A stretch of DNA of 64,000 bases from Cristatella mucedo (Eukaryota; Bryozoa; Phylactolaemata; Cristatellidae). The stretch covers positions 7,582,501-7,646,500 of the forward strand of contig WPIO01000010.1 of assembly GCA_009760855.2 (NCBI GenBank), given 5' to 3'. Within the stretch, counting starts at the first letter, position 1. Every line of letters starts with the position of its first letter. A program made the position numbers and the translations under genes. Below, piece by piece: positions 34,020 through 45,299 of this stretch. The notes beneath the pieces were generated by a model. That model searched no databases. It was not told where the DNA came from and saw only the letters and a list, made by a program, of their open reading frames with translations.

Positions 34020-34916
34020 GTGATTGCCAAGCACAATCTAGGCTTTCACTTCTATGCGGATGACACTCAGTTGTACCTTTGCTTTGATCCCTCCCAGCCT
34101 TCGAGCACCTCAAATTCTCTCAACTCACTTGCTGCATGCATTGATGACATCCGATCATGGATGGCAGCAAACTTTCTAAAACTAAACGATGATAAAACTA
34201 ACTTACTAGTTATGGGCAAACCTAGTGTTATTCAGAAATTGGAAAGGCCGACTTTCAAAATTGGCTCTGCCAGCATATCTTCAGTTGCATCAGCTCGAAA
34301 TCTAGGTGTCATATTCCAAAGCGACCTCTCGTTAGACGACCACATCAGCTCCACAGTCAAATCAGCCTATTTTCAGCTTCATAACATTGCTAAAATTAGG
34401 GCTTGTTTAGATAAGGATACCACGTCCAAGTTGGTCCATGCATTCGTGACATCTCGTCTCGACTTCTGCAACTCACCGCTTAGTGGCCTACCAGCATGTG
34501 CGATCAGGCGATTGCAGCTGGTGCAAAACTCTGCAGCTAGGCTTGTCTGTCGTGAGCGTCGCAGTTGCCACATTACTCCACTTCTCGCCGACCTGCACTG
34601 GTTACCAGTCAAGCAACGGATTGACTTCAAGGTTTTGTCGCTCACTTTTAGGTCTCTTCATTCTATGGCTCCAGCCTATCTTTCAGATATACTACCCCAT
34701 CAGGCAAAGCATCGTACCACTCGCTTTTCGGAATCCAACAGTCTAGAAATACCTCGTACAAACCTTAAATCCTTTGGAGACCGTGCATTTAGCTCGTATG
34801 CTCCCACAGCCTGGAACTCCCTCCCGACCTGCATCAGAACATCCCCTGACCTGACCACATTTAAAAGAAACTTAAAAACATACCTATTTAGGACAGCATT
34901 TAGTGGGTCCTTGTGA
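34020..34916 (+). pseudogene. LINE A reverse transcriptase, C-terminal half
   Basis: 298 codons with the catalytic YADD at about residue 12, LKLNDDKTNLLVMG, LGVIFQSDLSLDDHI, RLDFCNSPLSGLP, LHWLPVKQRIDFK and the FKRNLKTYLF end. There is no in-frame stop. The nominal start is GTG, so it is not an independent ORF but the shifted continuation of the first half. Confidence 0.9.
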
Positions 34917-35081
34917 TTCGTCCTCGATGTGCTTATGCGTGCTGACACTGTTCATGCTGCCACTAACCACATTTGCATGCTGAACCAGTGCATGTAACCC
35001 CTAACCATGTTATTCATTTTGTTTGTTTTTCAAGCATGATTTTACTTACTATTCTATTGCGTATCACTTTGCAGCAAATGT

Positions 35082-35153
35082 AAAGCGCCTAGAAAGAGAT
35101 TAAGTTCTCTGAGGGCGCTTTATCAAGTGCAATATTATTATTATTATTATAAC
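35082..35153 (+). repeat. LINE A 3' hairpin and (ATT)n tail
   Basis: Outer arms AAAGCGCC (35082-35089) and GGCGCTTT (35114-35121) pair perfectly. Inner AGA/TCT stretches extend the stem. A short spacer leads to the (ATT)n end. This layout is typical of L2-type LINE 3' ends, which the reverse transcriptase recognises. Confidence 0.85.
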
Positions 35154-35526
35154 CTTTTATGATTGTAGAGAAAAATATCCGACAAGGTTGTCGGGATCAA
35201 TTCTTATAGCATGGAATACTAGGTGCAGCCAGTACATATTACTTTGCAGTTCTCAGTATGAGCTACAAAATAATATCCTTTAAAAAAGGTGGCCATGTTG
35301 AAAGCCAGAAATCGACCACGATACTGCAAAAACCGAATCACTTCACACACGGAAGAAAAACCAAGGTGATAGCATGTAGAACCTGTTACAAATATTGCCA
35401 ACTCCAGTGAATCCTACGTTTTGGTGAGATAGTGTTGGCTAGCAGTCTAAAAAAGGCTAAAATGTGTACTACATGTTAATCTCCAAGTCGTGAAAGGTTT
35501 TGGTACCAAGAATGTAAGTGATAATC

Positions 35527-35590
35527 TAGCAATAACAACAATGGATTTGTATAGCACCCTCAGAGAGCAGAATCTCTTTCTAGGCAAGTT
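35527..35590 (-). mobile_element. S1 SINE tail fragment
   Basis: TTTGTATAGCACCCTCAGAG followed by CAGAATCTCTTTCTAGGC is the reverse complement of the S1/LINE A tail. No head was found. Confidence 0.7.
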
Positions 35591-36632
35591 ACAGACACTG
35601 TTAAAGAAGCATGACCGAATGATTTGTAATAACATTCGCATTGTCAGTTTGCATGTGTCCTACACAACACTGACGGACCCCTCATCTCGAGGAAAGAATT
35701 TTTTTTAAGACTTTCGAAGGTTTGCCACTAATTCTGCTCTTGTTGGCAGTAAAAGCTGCACAGGATGCAGCCCAAACAGGTCGATCAGATCCAGTGCCAC
35801 GCAACAGCTAGATACCAAATCTGTAGTTATGTTTACACAGGCATTGCTCCAACCAAAGGTGCTACTTGCACTACATAACTATGATAGTGACTACACAACA
35901 GACATTGGATCTGTCGCGATTCAACAAACCTGACGGCCGGCGGGGCACTCTGCGCACTGGGCAGTTCATCTTCTAACAGGCCACCTTCTCCAGGTGAGCA
36001 TGCAGGCACAAGTGCTTGCTTGCGTACACGAGCACGTCTGACTTTCGCAAGGAGTAGGTGTCAATTTGAAAGCATTCACAGCAAGCCGAAGCAGCACACA
36101 CTAACTAAAATGGACTAAAAGTGCAGCCCTTTGTGGTGGAACAACGCTTGGTCAAAAAGAAAAAAGAAAAAGGCCCAAGGCGAGATCTGCTCGGTTGGCC
36201 ACGGGGGCTTTGAGAAATGCCATTGTAAATGTCTTCCAAGCTAATAGCAAAAATGCCTTTGTAAATGTCTTCCTAGCTGAGGGCAGCAGGTGCTGAAGAC
36301 TAACCAATAAAACACAGTCCAGCCTTGGCCTGACGACTGGCACGGTGGGCCATTTGGGTAAGCCAAAACGACTTCGGCAAAGGCTCTGCACGCTAAAACA
36401 CACGCTTACACGACTCATACATCATCGTGCTGCTGCTCACTCGACGGCACAAGGTGGACGACCGTAACAGTGCAAGTAGCAGGTCACTGCTGCTGCTGCC
36501 GGAGTGCGAGCCCTCGGCAGAGAGCGTACGGCATGGAGTGCTAGAGCGCTGGATCGCGGCCACAGCTATTCCACCACCCTCTCTGCTCCTGTCCCCCCAT
36601 GAAAGGCACGAAAGAGAACAAGAATGCCTCAC

Positions 36633-36833
36633 CGTGGAGAACGATCCTTCGCCAAGGACTTTTCCGAATATGAAGTCTTGCACGCATTTCTTGCGCTGAG
36701 GAGTCGCCGAGACAGGCCTACCACCGCTGCTGCCGACACTCTCCGCAGCAACGCTACCTCTGCCGGCGGAAGTGGAGGCAGGGGAGACCGCTCCCGTTGC
36801 CAGTGGCAAAGCAGGAGTGTCTGCCGGGGCCGA
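36633..36833 (-). CDS. PDPK1: PDPK1 exon 1 (as seen): N-terminal linker and glycine loop
   Basis: 67 codons, phase 0, acceptor CTCGTCGTTGCAG and donor ACG|GTGAGG. A Ser/Ala/Gly-rich linker (SAPADTPALPLATG...) leads into KKCVQDFIFGKVLGEGSFST, the first kinase strand with the glycine loop. The linker is typical of the disordered N terminus of PDPK1. The acceptor implies an upstream exon with the start codon. Alternatively, translation could start at the in-frame ATG at 36957-36959 if this exon is longer, giving a 109-residue N-terminal part. I prefer the spliced version because of the good acceptor. Confidence 0.88.
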
Positions 36834-37296
36834 CTGCAACGACGAGCAAAGAATTTGCGTTGCCCCGACAAAGCACGAAAGCGGGTTGCACGAGAGTGAC
36901 AGAACGTGCGATACAGAATCGCACGGCGGCTTGCAACGAAGCAGAGGCAGATAGGGCAAGCAGCAAAATTTCTGAAATTGCTGCTACACTGCAGCGGTGG
37001 CAACCGAAACAGCACAATGCTGCCGACCGACCACTGGCACCTCCCTCTGATTTGCGCCGCAGCACCGTGATCCCACTATCACTCGGCAGTCACCAAAGCG
37101 GGCTTCTGCGCAAGTAGCCCCGCTGGTGTACGAGCGGACCGATGCCACGCCCCCACTTCCTACTGCCAGCCAAAGCCGCTGTCTCTCTGAGTCTGAGAGA
37201 CGACGTGAGTAGTGCAAACTTTGCAGGGCGCCCTCGTCGGCAGACATGCCGCCTCCGCTGCCAAAAGCATGCCATGGATCGTGTAGCCCACTAGCG

Positions 37297-37410
37297 AGCA
37301 CCTGCTGCAGCCTGCTGCTGCTGCTAAGGATCGTGCAGCATCGACGATTCTAGCACCTGCTGCAGCCTGCTGCTGCTGCTGCTAAGGGTCGTGCGGCATC
37401 GACGATTCTG
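37297..37410. repeat. 55-bp tandem duplication with GCT triplets
   Basis: The unit begins AGCACCTGCTGCAGCCTGC, includes (GCT)4-5 and ends ATCGACGATTCT. Two copies differ by one triplet and two substitutions. Confidence 0.9.
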
Positions 37411-37468
37411 TTGCACGAATACAGCATGCAATGATGCTCGATCGGCATACCTGCCTGATATGTTGGTC

Positions 37469-37486
37469 GGGGGGGGGGGGGGGGGG
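37469..37486. repeat. G homopolymer (G18)
   Basis: Eighteen G in a row, the longest mononucleotide run in the window. Confidence 0.95.
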
Positions 37487-40400
37487 AGTCAACGCAAGCC
37501 AAACGTGCTAGGCACACCGTTAAGCTGTTTGATTTTATTAGAAGCCACGAAATGACCCCAGAGGAAATGCATTTTCATGCGAACTATATCCGCGACACTC
37601 TTTCTCCAAACGATGATGCGTGACACGTAAAAAAAAGCCGTGCCGGTGCATGCATCTGGATGCTGTCGAAATGCAGGCAGATGCAGACGAAACATGAGTT
37701 GTCGCTAAAGCCTTGCCACAGACAGGCTGCTGAGCGATCGGCGAGGTGGGTTTCTATAAGCTGAACACTGCAAATGCTCCGTTAGGTACGACGGCCATGA
37801 ACACTGGCCAAATTAAGCAGCACCAATAGGCAGCCTGGCGGTGGGTATGACTTTAGCAATGACAGCAGTTTTAAGACCACGAGCTTAGTAGCAACAACAA
37901 CTCGTGGCTCCAACACTTCCTTCGCATCTGTGGAACAGAAGGTCAGACTGCAGCCCGCATGGCAAAAAGCAGCCATTGCCACCTTTTTTATTATTAACGT
38001 ACTACCTCGCAGGGCCAAGGGTCCCGAGGATCAGCTGCCCTGTGGGTTGAGTGTCCTGGATAGTTGGCCAGCGGTACACCTCTCACGGCAAGTCGATAAC
38101 TGGTAACCAGATATGTAAAGAAGAGTGGGGTGGCAAAGAAGGACTAGGGGAGAGCATGGTACAGAGCGACTGGCATCGGGGGGGGGGGGGGCCAAGCAAC
38201 AAACTTCTAGGACCGAGCGGCCTGCCCAACAATGCAGCACTTTAAAACACAAAGGAAAACGCACATCTGTGCAGACGAACGAACTACGCTCACACAAAAG
38301 TTAGGCTGCTTGCCTCTTTTGAGGGCTCATTACCAGCTTACGCAGGGATTGGCTTCTCCTTCGGGTGTAGTGGGCAGTCACCCGATTACACTCGACACGC
38401 CATCGAAAGTAGGCTATCAGATCTCGAGAATATCACCGATCACCGATCTCGAGAATAACACTGAATAATCCCGAGACTTTTACAGCATAGCATCCGAAAC
38501 GTCACACTGGCTAGAACAAAATGGGTGAACATAACTAGGGGTACTGCCTCCAGTAGGCGATGAATGCAATCTGCTTTAAAATGCAGCCACCACCGAGGAC
38601 GGCAGGTTTTCTTCACCATAGATCAGACATAACCAGTGATTCACCGGCGGTGTCCGAACATGGGCTTGACGCCTGTTTAGGGCGAAAGTCGATTTTTCAA
38701 TTTTTAGCATAATCTTAAGAGATTAATTGCCGGTTCACTTTGGTTGTAGTTTAAGATATAATTTTTCAATTTATACGTTCACGTTTGATGGGCATTGCTA
38801 GATTTTGGCAAACTCCATAGGAAATAGCCACTCCTGGGGTGTGCCATGTTTACAGTGTCTCATGTGCATGCCACAATTGGATGACTGAACTGTGACCACT
38901 GCGGTACTACTCTCGAATCTTCCTCTCCTCGCTAGCTAAGAATAATCGGAATAGCAACTGAATGGGTTATGATTAGTCTGCTTCCTGTCCACCATTGGGT
39001 GAATAACATTAAGATGACTGCAAAGCAGCAGTCTGCTATCCGATGAGCATCAAGCATCCATATCGATGCTCATGTGATGGCACTAGAGCTTCACCGGGAT
39101 CGCAGGAACCGCCAGATCTGGGTCAATTTTAGTGATCAGACGCATGCTAACCAAAGTCACCATCAGCTCGAGCGAGAGTTAATTGCAATCGTGCAGCCCC
39201 ATAGGCAATACCACCGGAAGACGATTATTCGATGGAATGATTATGTACCAACATCCTGTACAAAAAAAGAAGTGCCTGGTAAAGATTGCGTTACGCTGGG
39301 ATGATGCAGCAGGAGGCGAAGCAGCGTCTGGTGATTGACTACATCTAAGCAATACGGGTCGGTGGCAGCATTCGCCTGCAACCAGCAAAGCGCCGCTCAA
39401 TCTACTACCGATGTGTGCGGCGGCTCACGCCTAAGTCGCAAACATCTAAGGGCAAGTTGCTAGACAGGCCAATCTGAGCCGTTTTGAACGCTCTGCGAGT
39501 CTCGTGCAGCAGTACAGCAGCTGGTAAATGTGGGGGGGGGGGTGAGGCGACTGTAAAAAACCCGACCGTAGGGATGGCTAGCAGCTAATAGCGGCCGACA
39601 TCCTACGCATTAGCACTGAAATACTTACCATCATGGTTAAAATTCTGTCTACACCGCTTGCCAGTGAGGAGCATTTCGGTGCGTGTCCAATACCACCATC
39701 TCTACGCGACGAGCGCGGCGGCAGTGAGACCAACTTCCGAGTGCGAGTTACTTCCTCCCGGCTTCTTGTTTGCCTTGCCTGGTTCCGGTACAGTCGTTGT
39801 CGCGTTTGGATGTGAATTCCGTCTCAAGACAAGACACGTCGTCCGCTCTGCGCTATTAGCTAAGACTGCCTAATGGCATTGACCTTGTACAGGCGGAGAA
39901 TGCTTATAGGGGCCTGCGTTTCGCGCTCCGCGTGCAAGCTGGCTCCTGATTTGGCTGTTCCTGTCGAGTTGCGTCCCCTGAGGTGCGAAAACCCGCTTTT
40001 TTTGCTGGCTTCTCATATTTTCGTGCTATTCGAATACGACGACGAGAATTTCTTGGTTGAGTCGTCGTAGTTGAAAAAAGCTCTTATTGGCATTTGCTCG
40101 TCGAAACGCGTCTACGGTAGGCGCCAGCCTTAATTGAAGCCGCAAACGCAAAGAACAAGCTGTGCTACATTAAGAAATTATGCTTTGTGACTCGATGATA
40201 TTTCACTAATCCAGAGGTAGCGTTCCTAGTGCGTCTGAGAAAGGCACCTCGCACTGACCGCGCTGTTCGCTTATGTAGCTGACCGCCTTGCTCGCCTGCG
40301 GTATCCGCCAGACACGTGGGTGAGGCCATCCGCGGTCAGTGCACCCGCTGTGAAGCTCCTTGCATTTATTATACCGAGCTTAGCTGTCGGAAATGCTTTC

Positions 40401-41034
40401 TTATGTCTCAATGCTCCTATTTTTACACAGCTAGCAGAGCTACCCTCTGCTTTAAAGCAATCGCTTTATCCACAGCGCTTTAGTAATTAACACTGGTAAC
40501 AAGTTGAATTCGCCTCTTTATATACACACGGCATGCGTTGGGGAGAAAATATGTTTTGAAATGCTGTGGAAATCATGCAGTGTGTGGTGCTTGAAAAGTT
40601 TGATCAAACTCGCGATACAAATGCTGCTGCTTAAAGTTGCACCTGCTGAGGTGACTAGCCTGCGTCTCTAATTAATTCTTGTTAAGTTGCTGCAAGGCCA
40701 GAACAATTTGTTCTGCCATAATCAGAATGCACGTCGGATATACCATAGCGGGAGCATCACGCGAACTTAATGAGCCAGTTGTTACGTCGTTAAAAAAGGA
40801 TTTGGGGACTTAATGGTAAGGACTGGCAACCCTGTTGAATCAGGCCTAAAGCCCGACTGACCAAATTAATGCTGGGTTCAAACAGTACAGTTAATCTCTT
40901 ATTCTGAAGGTTACTGTTTTTATGCTGAAAAGTCTCTTCTTTAGAAAGAGAGGCACTGGCTGCATGCCTAGGACCAATGGGCCTAGGCATACATACCGAA
41001 AGCCTGCTTATGGTTTGAGTGCACTGGAAAACTC

Positions 41035-41125
41035 TTTCGTCTCACTCACATCTTGAAAACACCCACATAGTCTCTGTGGCTTGCGGAGTTACAGACGAAG
41101 ATACATTGCATTACATTAACGAGTC
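41035..41125 (+). mobile_element. LINE family B, terminal fragment (sense)
   Basis: AACACCCACATAGTCTCTGTGG...GGAGTTACAGACGAAGATACATTGCATTACATT matches the end of the copy at 57640-57902, including the ACATT-type terminus. Confidence 0.7.
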
Positions 41126-41386
41126 AGTTAGATTTAGTCTGTAAAGTTTACTAGTGATAGCAAACTCTACAGAGCTTGAAGCAAGGCAATAAATACATCG
41201 TGGTTGAATGCAGTTCCACTGTCAATTCCTAGAACAGCAAACGTCGGATGCCCACTTGCAGAGGCCAGAGAGGGAGCTTGAAACTGCTGTAATTTTACTC
41301 AGAGAAGTGCCCTTCACTGCATCAATGGAGCCTCGAGACCTTGTGCTCAGCAATACGTATGAATTATAGTATTATATTATAGATTG

Positions 41387-41530
41387 CTGAGCTGGCCGCT
41401 GGTGGTGAGGCCGTGGAGGCGGCTGAGGTGTTGGTGGCCTCCACGGCCAGCATGTCTCAAGCTGCCTCTTGGGCTTCCAAGACTCGTTTTCATGAGCTTC
41501 GTGTATATTCGCCGGTTCCCAAGATCCTTG
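41387..41530 (+). CDS. Candidate exon of unknown gene (weak)
   Basis: After an acceptor-like TTATATTATAG, an open frame reads IAELAAGGEAVEAAEVLVAS then TASMSQAASWASKTRFHELR. It is alanine-rich and could form helix. I recognise no family, see no convincing donor (GTGTAT near 41501 is weak), and the frame continues into GA repeat. The inverted repeat at 41409-41448 may account for part of the composition. It may be chance. Confidence 0.2.
41409..41448. repeat. 12-bp perfect inverted repeat
   Basis: Arms GGCCGTGGAGGC (41409-41420) and GCCTCCACGGCC (41437-41448), with a 16-nt loop. Confidence 0.9.
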
Positions 41531-42510
41531 AGAGCTCCAGCAGCACTAAAGAAGTTATAACCAGACTAGAGTGTATTCAAGCAAGAGAGAGAGAGAGAGA
41601 GGTTGGAGAAAGAGAGAGAGCGAGAGATATGATTAGTCATCCTGAGCAAACTGACTATAAATCGAATCCCAAGTGGCTCCCAGCAGCAGACTTCACCTCA
41701 TCTCTGCCATCTTTCATTTGCTGCCACAAGCTTAGTTTAGTTTTGCGTTGTTGTTAATAGTTAAAGGCCAGCCCTGTCGCCAGACAGTTACCTTGAAACA
41801 CGGCTTGCAATAAGTGTTCCGACGGGCCTGCACTGAAGTGACAGGCCTCGCTATGGTTTCGAAGTGCCCCTACTTGACCCCTGAACATTGTAAGAGCGTA
41901 GTAGACTTGCAAAAGGTCGTTTCATTAGGTAGGCTCTTGAATTATGCCATTTCTGGCCAGCATATCTCGACCACTATTACATGTTGCTATTATAAAGGCC
42001 AAGGTCATGGTGGGAGTGGCAGCTTTGCTGCTAGCCACACTTACATCACCGAGCCCAGCATTTCTTTTTAAACCCATTGGGTAATGGATTTGATGGGCGA
42101 ACGTCTCCATACATTGCTAAGCTGTCAGCTGGGCAAGTGGTGGAAGACGAGGCACCGAGGATGGCTGCTGGTGATCACTGTGGATCTAGATAGTTTTTAC
42201 TAGAATGATCACATGGGATGAGTGGAGACTTATCGTGTGATAGGCTCAAGTTGCTGCTTGCTTAGTTAGTCAAGAGCCAGTGGCCCGTAGGAAGCAGCTC
42301 TCATGCCACCTTTCTTTTTATATGCAGGTGCTTGTTCTCTGATTGCAGCTCAGTCCCACTCCTTCAGGTGTGACCTCGGCACAATGCAGCTATACTCATT
42401 GGTGATTCCTCGATGCTCTCAGCTTGGAATGAAAGCTTGCACAATAAAAGCGTCGGAGATGAGGGTCACGAGGGAGAAATATCTATTTTTTGAGACTGCA
42501 ACGACTTATT

Positions 42511-42578
42511 ACACACACACACACACACACACCCACACCCACACTACCGCACCCCCCCCCACACACACACACACACAT
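42511..42578. repeat. (CA)n with C runs
   Basis: Two CA arrays separated by C-rich interruptions, ending in a short AT run. Confidence 0.95.
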
Positions 42579-42703
42579 ATATATTAATTAAAGTGAGAGA
42601 GTTCACCCGTCTGTCACGAGGCAAGATGGCACAGCATTGTCTGCCGAAATCATACTATCACTACTTCTACTATGACTCAGCAAAGTGAGTCGACAGGCAG
42701 TGC

Positions 42704-42805
42704 ACATATGCCTCGGGGCTCGAGCCCACGACCTCAGTCATCAAATACATTCACCTTGACCTTGGTTGTAGAGAGCACCTTAACTGCTGAGCCAAACCAG
42801 TTCGA
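42704..42805 (-). mobile_element. S1 SINE head
   Basis: CATATGCCTCGGGGCTCGAG, CCCACGACCTCAGTCATCAA, CACCTTGACCTTGG and the A-box end (CTGAGCCAAACCAG). The tail hairpin is missing. Confidence 0.8.
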
Positions 42806-43014
42806 TTTACCGTCAGTTAATTGGATGCATCAGCTCATTATTAATGCTTCTAATCAACTGTACAGGTTGCAGTGGCAGCCGGCAGCTCTGTTTTTGCAGC
42901 CTTACAGCTTCAGCCAGTAGTTTGCTTGTATTGCTTAACTATAAATGATTTAGGGCATGTAGTAATCAGGGTCCAACTAATCAGCTACCACGAATGCCTT
43001 CTTGTGTGCTTTTG

Positions 43015-43130
43015 CATGCTTATCTAAGCATGATATCTTGAATGTCATCAATTCTTGGGTATTGCTTCTTTTCCAGCGAGTTGTACTGAGCCTTGATTGA
43101 GATTCAGTTCTCTTGGGGTGCCAGCATTTC
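43015..43130 (+). mobile_element. LINE 3' UTR remnant
   Basis: Shares CTTGGGTATTG and neighbouring words with 11700-11800, followed by a decayed tail GATTGAGATTCAGTTCTCTT. Confidence 0.55.
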
Positions 43131-43689
43131 TTGGTATCGTGGCTGTACTTAGTTGCTCTTAAAGAATGTTGGCACGTGCTGCAGGCTCCGTTCTTGTTCA
43201 GCTTTGTGTTCTTATGATCCTGGGCCTTACTCTATGTTCACTGATGCCTTTCACAATTTTGCTTCTTCTGCATTTGATTGCTGGTGCAGATGTCAGTCTC
43301 ATTTAGAACACTGCAGCATGCTGAGGCAGTCTGTTTTGTAAGAGAACTTGGTTGATATGTGTTATTCTGCTTCTGCGTGCATGCTTTGTCGTTTTTAGAA
43401 CGGCTGCATAGAAACCAGTAGGAAGTCTGCATGCTGGATACCTGTTGCCCGAGTGCACCTGCAATTGTTCCTAAATGTTTGTTTGTAGCTAGATGAGAAC
43501 TCGGGGTCAGAGGTCAACCAGGCAACCAAACCAGCTTGCGATCGCCCGGTGCCTAATGGTTAGAAGCCATTTTTTTTGTTTTTTTAGAAGCCTGAGGTGC
43601 GAATGCGGTACTTTCAGTGATGGCTCTTAGTGCACCACAGGCCTTGCGTGCAGCAGCCACTGCGTGCTAGATGACGTCAGGGTTTTTTG

Positions 43690-43930
43690 TAGTGTCGTGA
43701 GTCATCGCGATTGCTTGGTGCCTGTACAAATAGCCATGTCTTGCTCATTTGCAGCTCGGTTTACAGTAAATTTATCTGACAACCGGATCTATCGGTTTCC
43801 CCTTTTTCCCAGTGCCGCGAGTCATCGCGATTGTTTGATGCCTGTATAAATAACCATGTCTTGCCCAATTGCAGATTGGTCTGCAGTAAATCTATCTTGC
43901 ATCCGGCTGGCTCTGTTGCTTTCCAGTAAC
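43690..43930. repeat. 120-bp tandem duplication
   Basis: GAGTCATCGCGATTGYTTGR recurs at exactly 120-bp spacing (43696 and 43816), with TGCCTGTAYAAATARCCATG and CAGTAAATYTATCT also repeated. Two units, roughly 85-90% identical by eye. Confidence 0.92.
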
Positions 43931-44629
43931 AGTGGGTAGCTGATTGTAGGACTACTACACACTGACCTGACTTTATTTCGCAGTTCCACATCATACTCAT
44001 ATCTGCTTGTTAAAGCACCGCTAGTCTTAGCTCACCAATTCTGGTAAGGCTGACGTGTTGTTGGCACAGCTGCTAAGACAAACCAAGATACTAGAGTGGT
44101 GCTTAATGCACTTGGCTGACTTGCCTCCCACGTCTGCTTGCATCCTCTGGCGATGTCGCGGTTCCCCCGGCCCACCTTGGGGTAATAGGTCATAATGCAA
44201 GAAAGAATATCCAGCCGACACTCCCAACATGTGCAGTAACAAAGTCATCTGGACTAAAATTGCATGACTACTCTGTTACTGCTCGCGAAAGGATTACATC
44301 CGTGGTCACTTTTCGTCAAGAGAAGCCATAATCAATAGCTGATCAAAATCAAGGTATTCTGCTTAGGCAAGCATGAAAAAGTAAACAAATGCCATGCTAA
44401 GAAAAGGAATGCAAAAGCACACAAAAAAAGACTCGCCGGTGGTTAATAGGCCCGTTATTGACACTCAGCCAATCATGCACGGGTTTGCCGAGCACACAGG
44501 AAGAAAGCCAGGTCCACCGGGGCGCTATACAAAGCATGTCGCTATTCCTCAAAATGAGGACGTGCACAGAGTCATTACACACAACCGCAGACAAGGACAA
44601 TTTACTCGGACAGAGCAAAGGCGGCGCGG

Positions 44630-44900
44630 AGCAGATAGGTTTCAGCTTCTTTTTGAATGTCGTCAAATCAGGAGATGATGTTGCAGTGCAGCGCCAGCCT
44701 TGGCTCAATTTTGGTGCGTTACAATATTACGTCAGTCGCTAGTGAGTTACAAGCTTTGGGAGCACAGTAAAGGAAGCCAAGGTCTCCGAGGGATTTGGAG
44801 TTAGTAAGGTGTGCAACTAGATTCAGAAGATTGGGTGGTGTGACGGAGACCTGAAGTCAAGCAAAGCCAGATAGTTAGGCAGCAGGAGCAGAGGCCTTGA
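44630..44900 (-). mobile_element. LINE A C-terminal fragment
   Basis: On the - strand: LTNSKSLGDLGFLYCAPKAC then NSLA, and SSPDLTTFKKKLKPICSAPP, which align with LKSFGDRAFSSYAPTAWNSL and TSPDLTTFKRNLKTYLFRTA of the 34-kb copy. Stops and shifts intervene. Confidence 0.8.
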
Positions 44901-45299
44901 GTGAGATCTTTCGACGCCAGGGCACGAATCTACAAATGTCACCCCTTCCGCCTGTCAAAAATTGCTGCAAAATAGCTCACCACCGCAGAAGAAATGCAGA
45001 AAAAGCGCCAACAGGCATATCGAGTCAAGAAAGTTTTTATTAACAATAGTAAAGATGTAAGGTAGCTATCGCAGTCAAATACGTACGTACTGCGGTCATT
45101 CGGTACTTTGCATTGACCTATGGTCCTTGCTAGAATTTCACACTCCCTTTTCTTTTCGCTGCTCTTAAAACTGCCGTGGCTTAAGAATTTGCACAGCCAT
45201 AACATATGGCAGTGACGAATTTTATGGGTTGAAGTAAAGTTGCAAGTTTTTTCGACTTGCTGCATATATTAAAAAAAAGGTGAACGCAATCGCACATCT

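Larger units (their letters stand above)
32740..35155 (+). mobile_element. LINE family A (L2/CR1-like), 2.4 kb, 5'-truncated, frameshifted
   Basis: It starts in the spacer after the endonuclease (YNTTLADTLDEFAPL at about 32855-32900). A stop and an extra base then break the frame near 32908-32945. The reverse transcriptase opens at 33113: LLKKATLDQENLSNYRPVSL, FQSGFRANHSTESALL, LDLSAAFDTIDH (first catalytic Asp), YGVPQGSVLGP. An extra C in a C run near 34005 shifts the frame. The second part (34020-34916) has the intact FYADDTQLY box and ends in WNSLPTCIR...FKRNLKTYLFRTAF. The 3' UTR ends in a hairpin and (ATT)n. The few lesions suggest a fairly recent copy, but as it stands it cannot make full-length protein. 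Confidence 0.93.
5225..36833 (-). other. PDPK1: PDPK1 gene: 3-phosphoinositide-dependent protein kinase 1 (12 exons seen)
   Basis: This AGC-family Ser/Thr kinase phosphorylates the activation loops of Akt, S6K, SGK and PKC. Its PH domain binds PtdIns(3,4,5)P3 at the plasma membrane. Twelve - strand exons read in the family order: glycine loop GEGSFST, micro-exon ending EFA-I, KVLEK with the conserved Lys, REK helix-C Glu, HRDLKPEN, DFG, SFVGTAQYVSPE, SDLWALGC, KRLG, then a PH domain ending about 12 residues before the stop. Splice phases agree at all junctions except exon 9 to 10. Residues differ from vertebrate PDPK1 throughout, including an insertion near LLGRHGHPFFVKLY and a serine-rich stretch before the activation loop. 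No premature stop or frameshift was seen, so the gene looks functional. The first coding exon(s), 5' UTR and promoter are not identified. Introns are packed with SINEs, LINE pieces and microsatellites. Confidence 0.95.
36834..41034. other. Stretch without a recognised gene
   Basis: Presumably the PDPK1 5' intron or upstream region. It holds a 55-bp tandem (37297-37410), G18 and G14 runs, and short open frames without familiar motifs. No SINE was seen. Confidence 0.5.
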
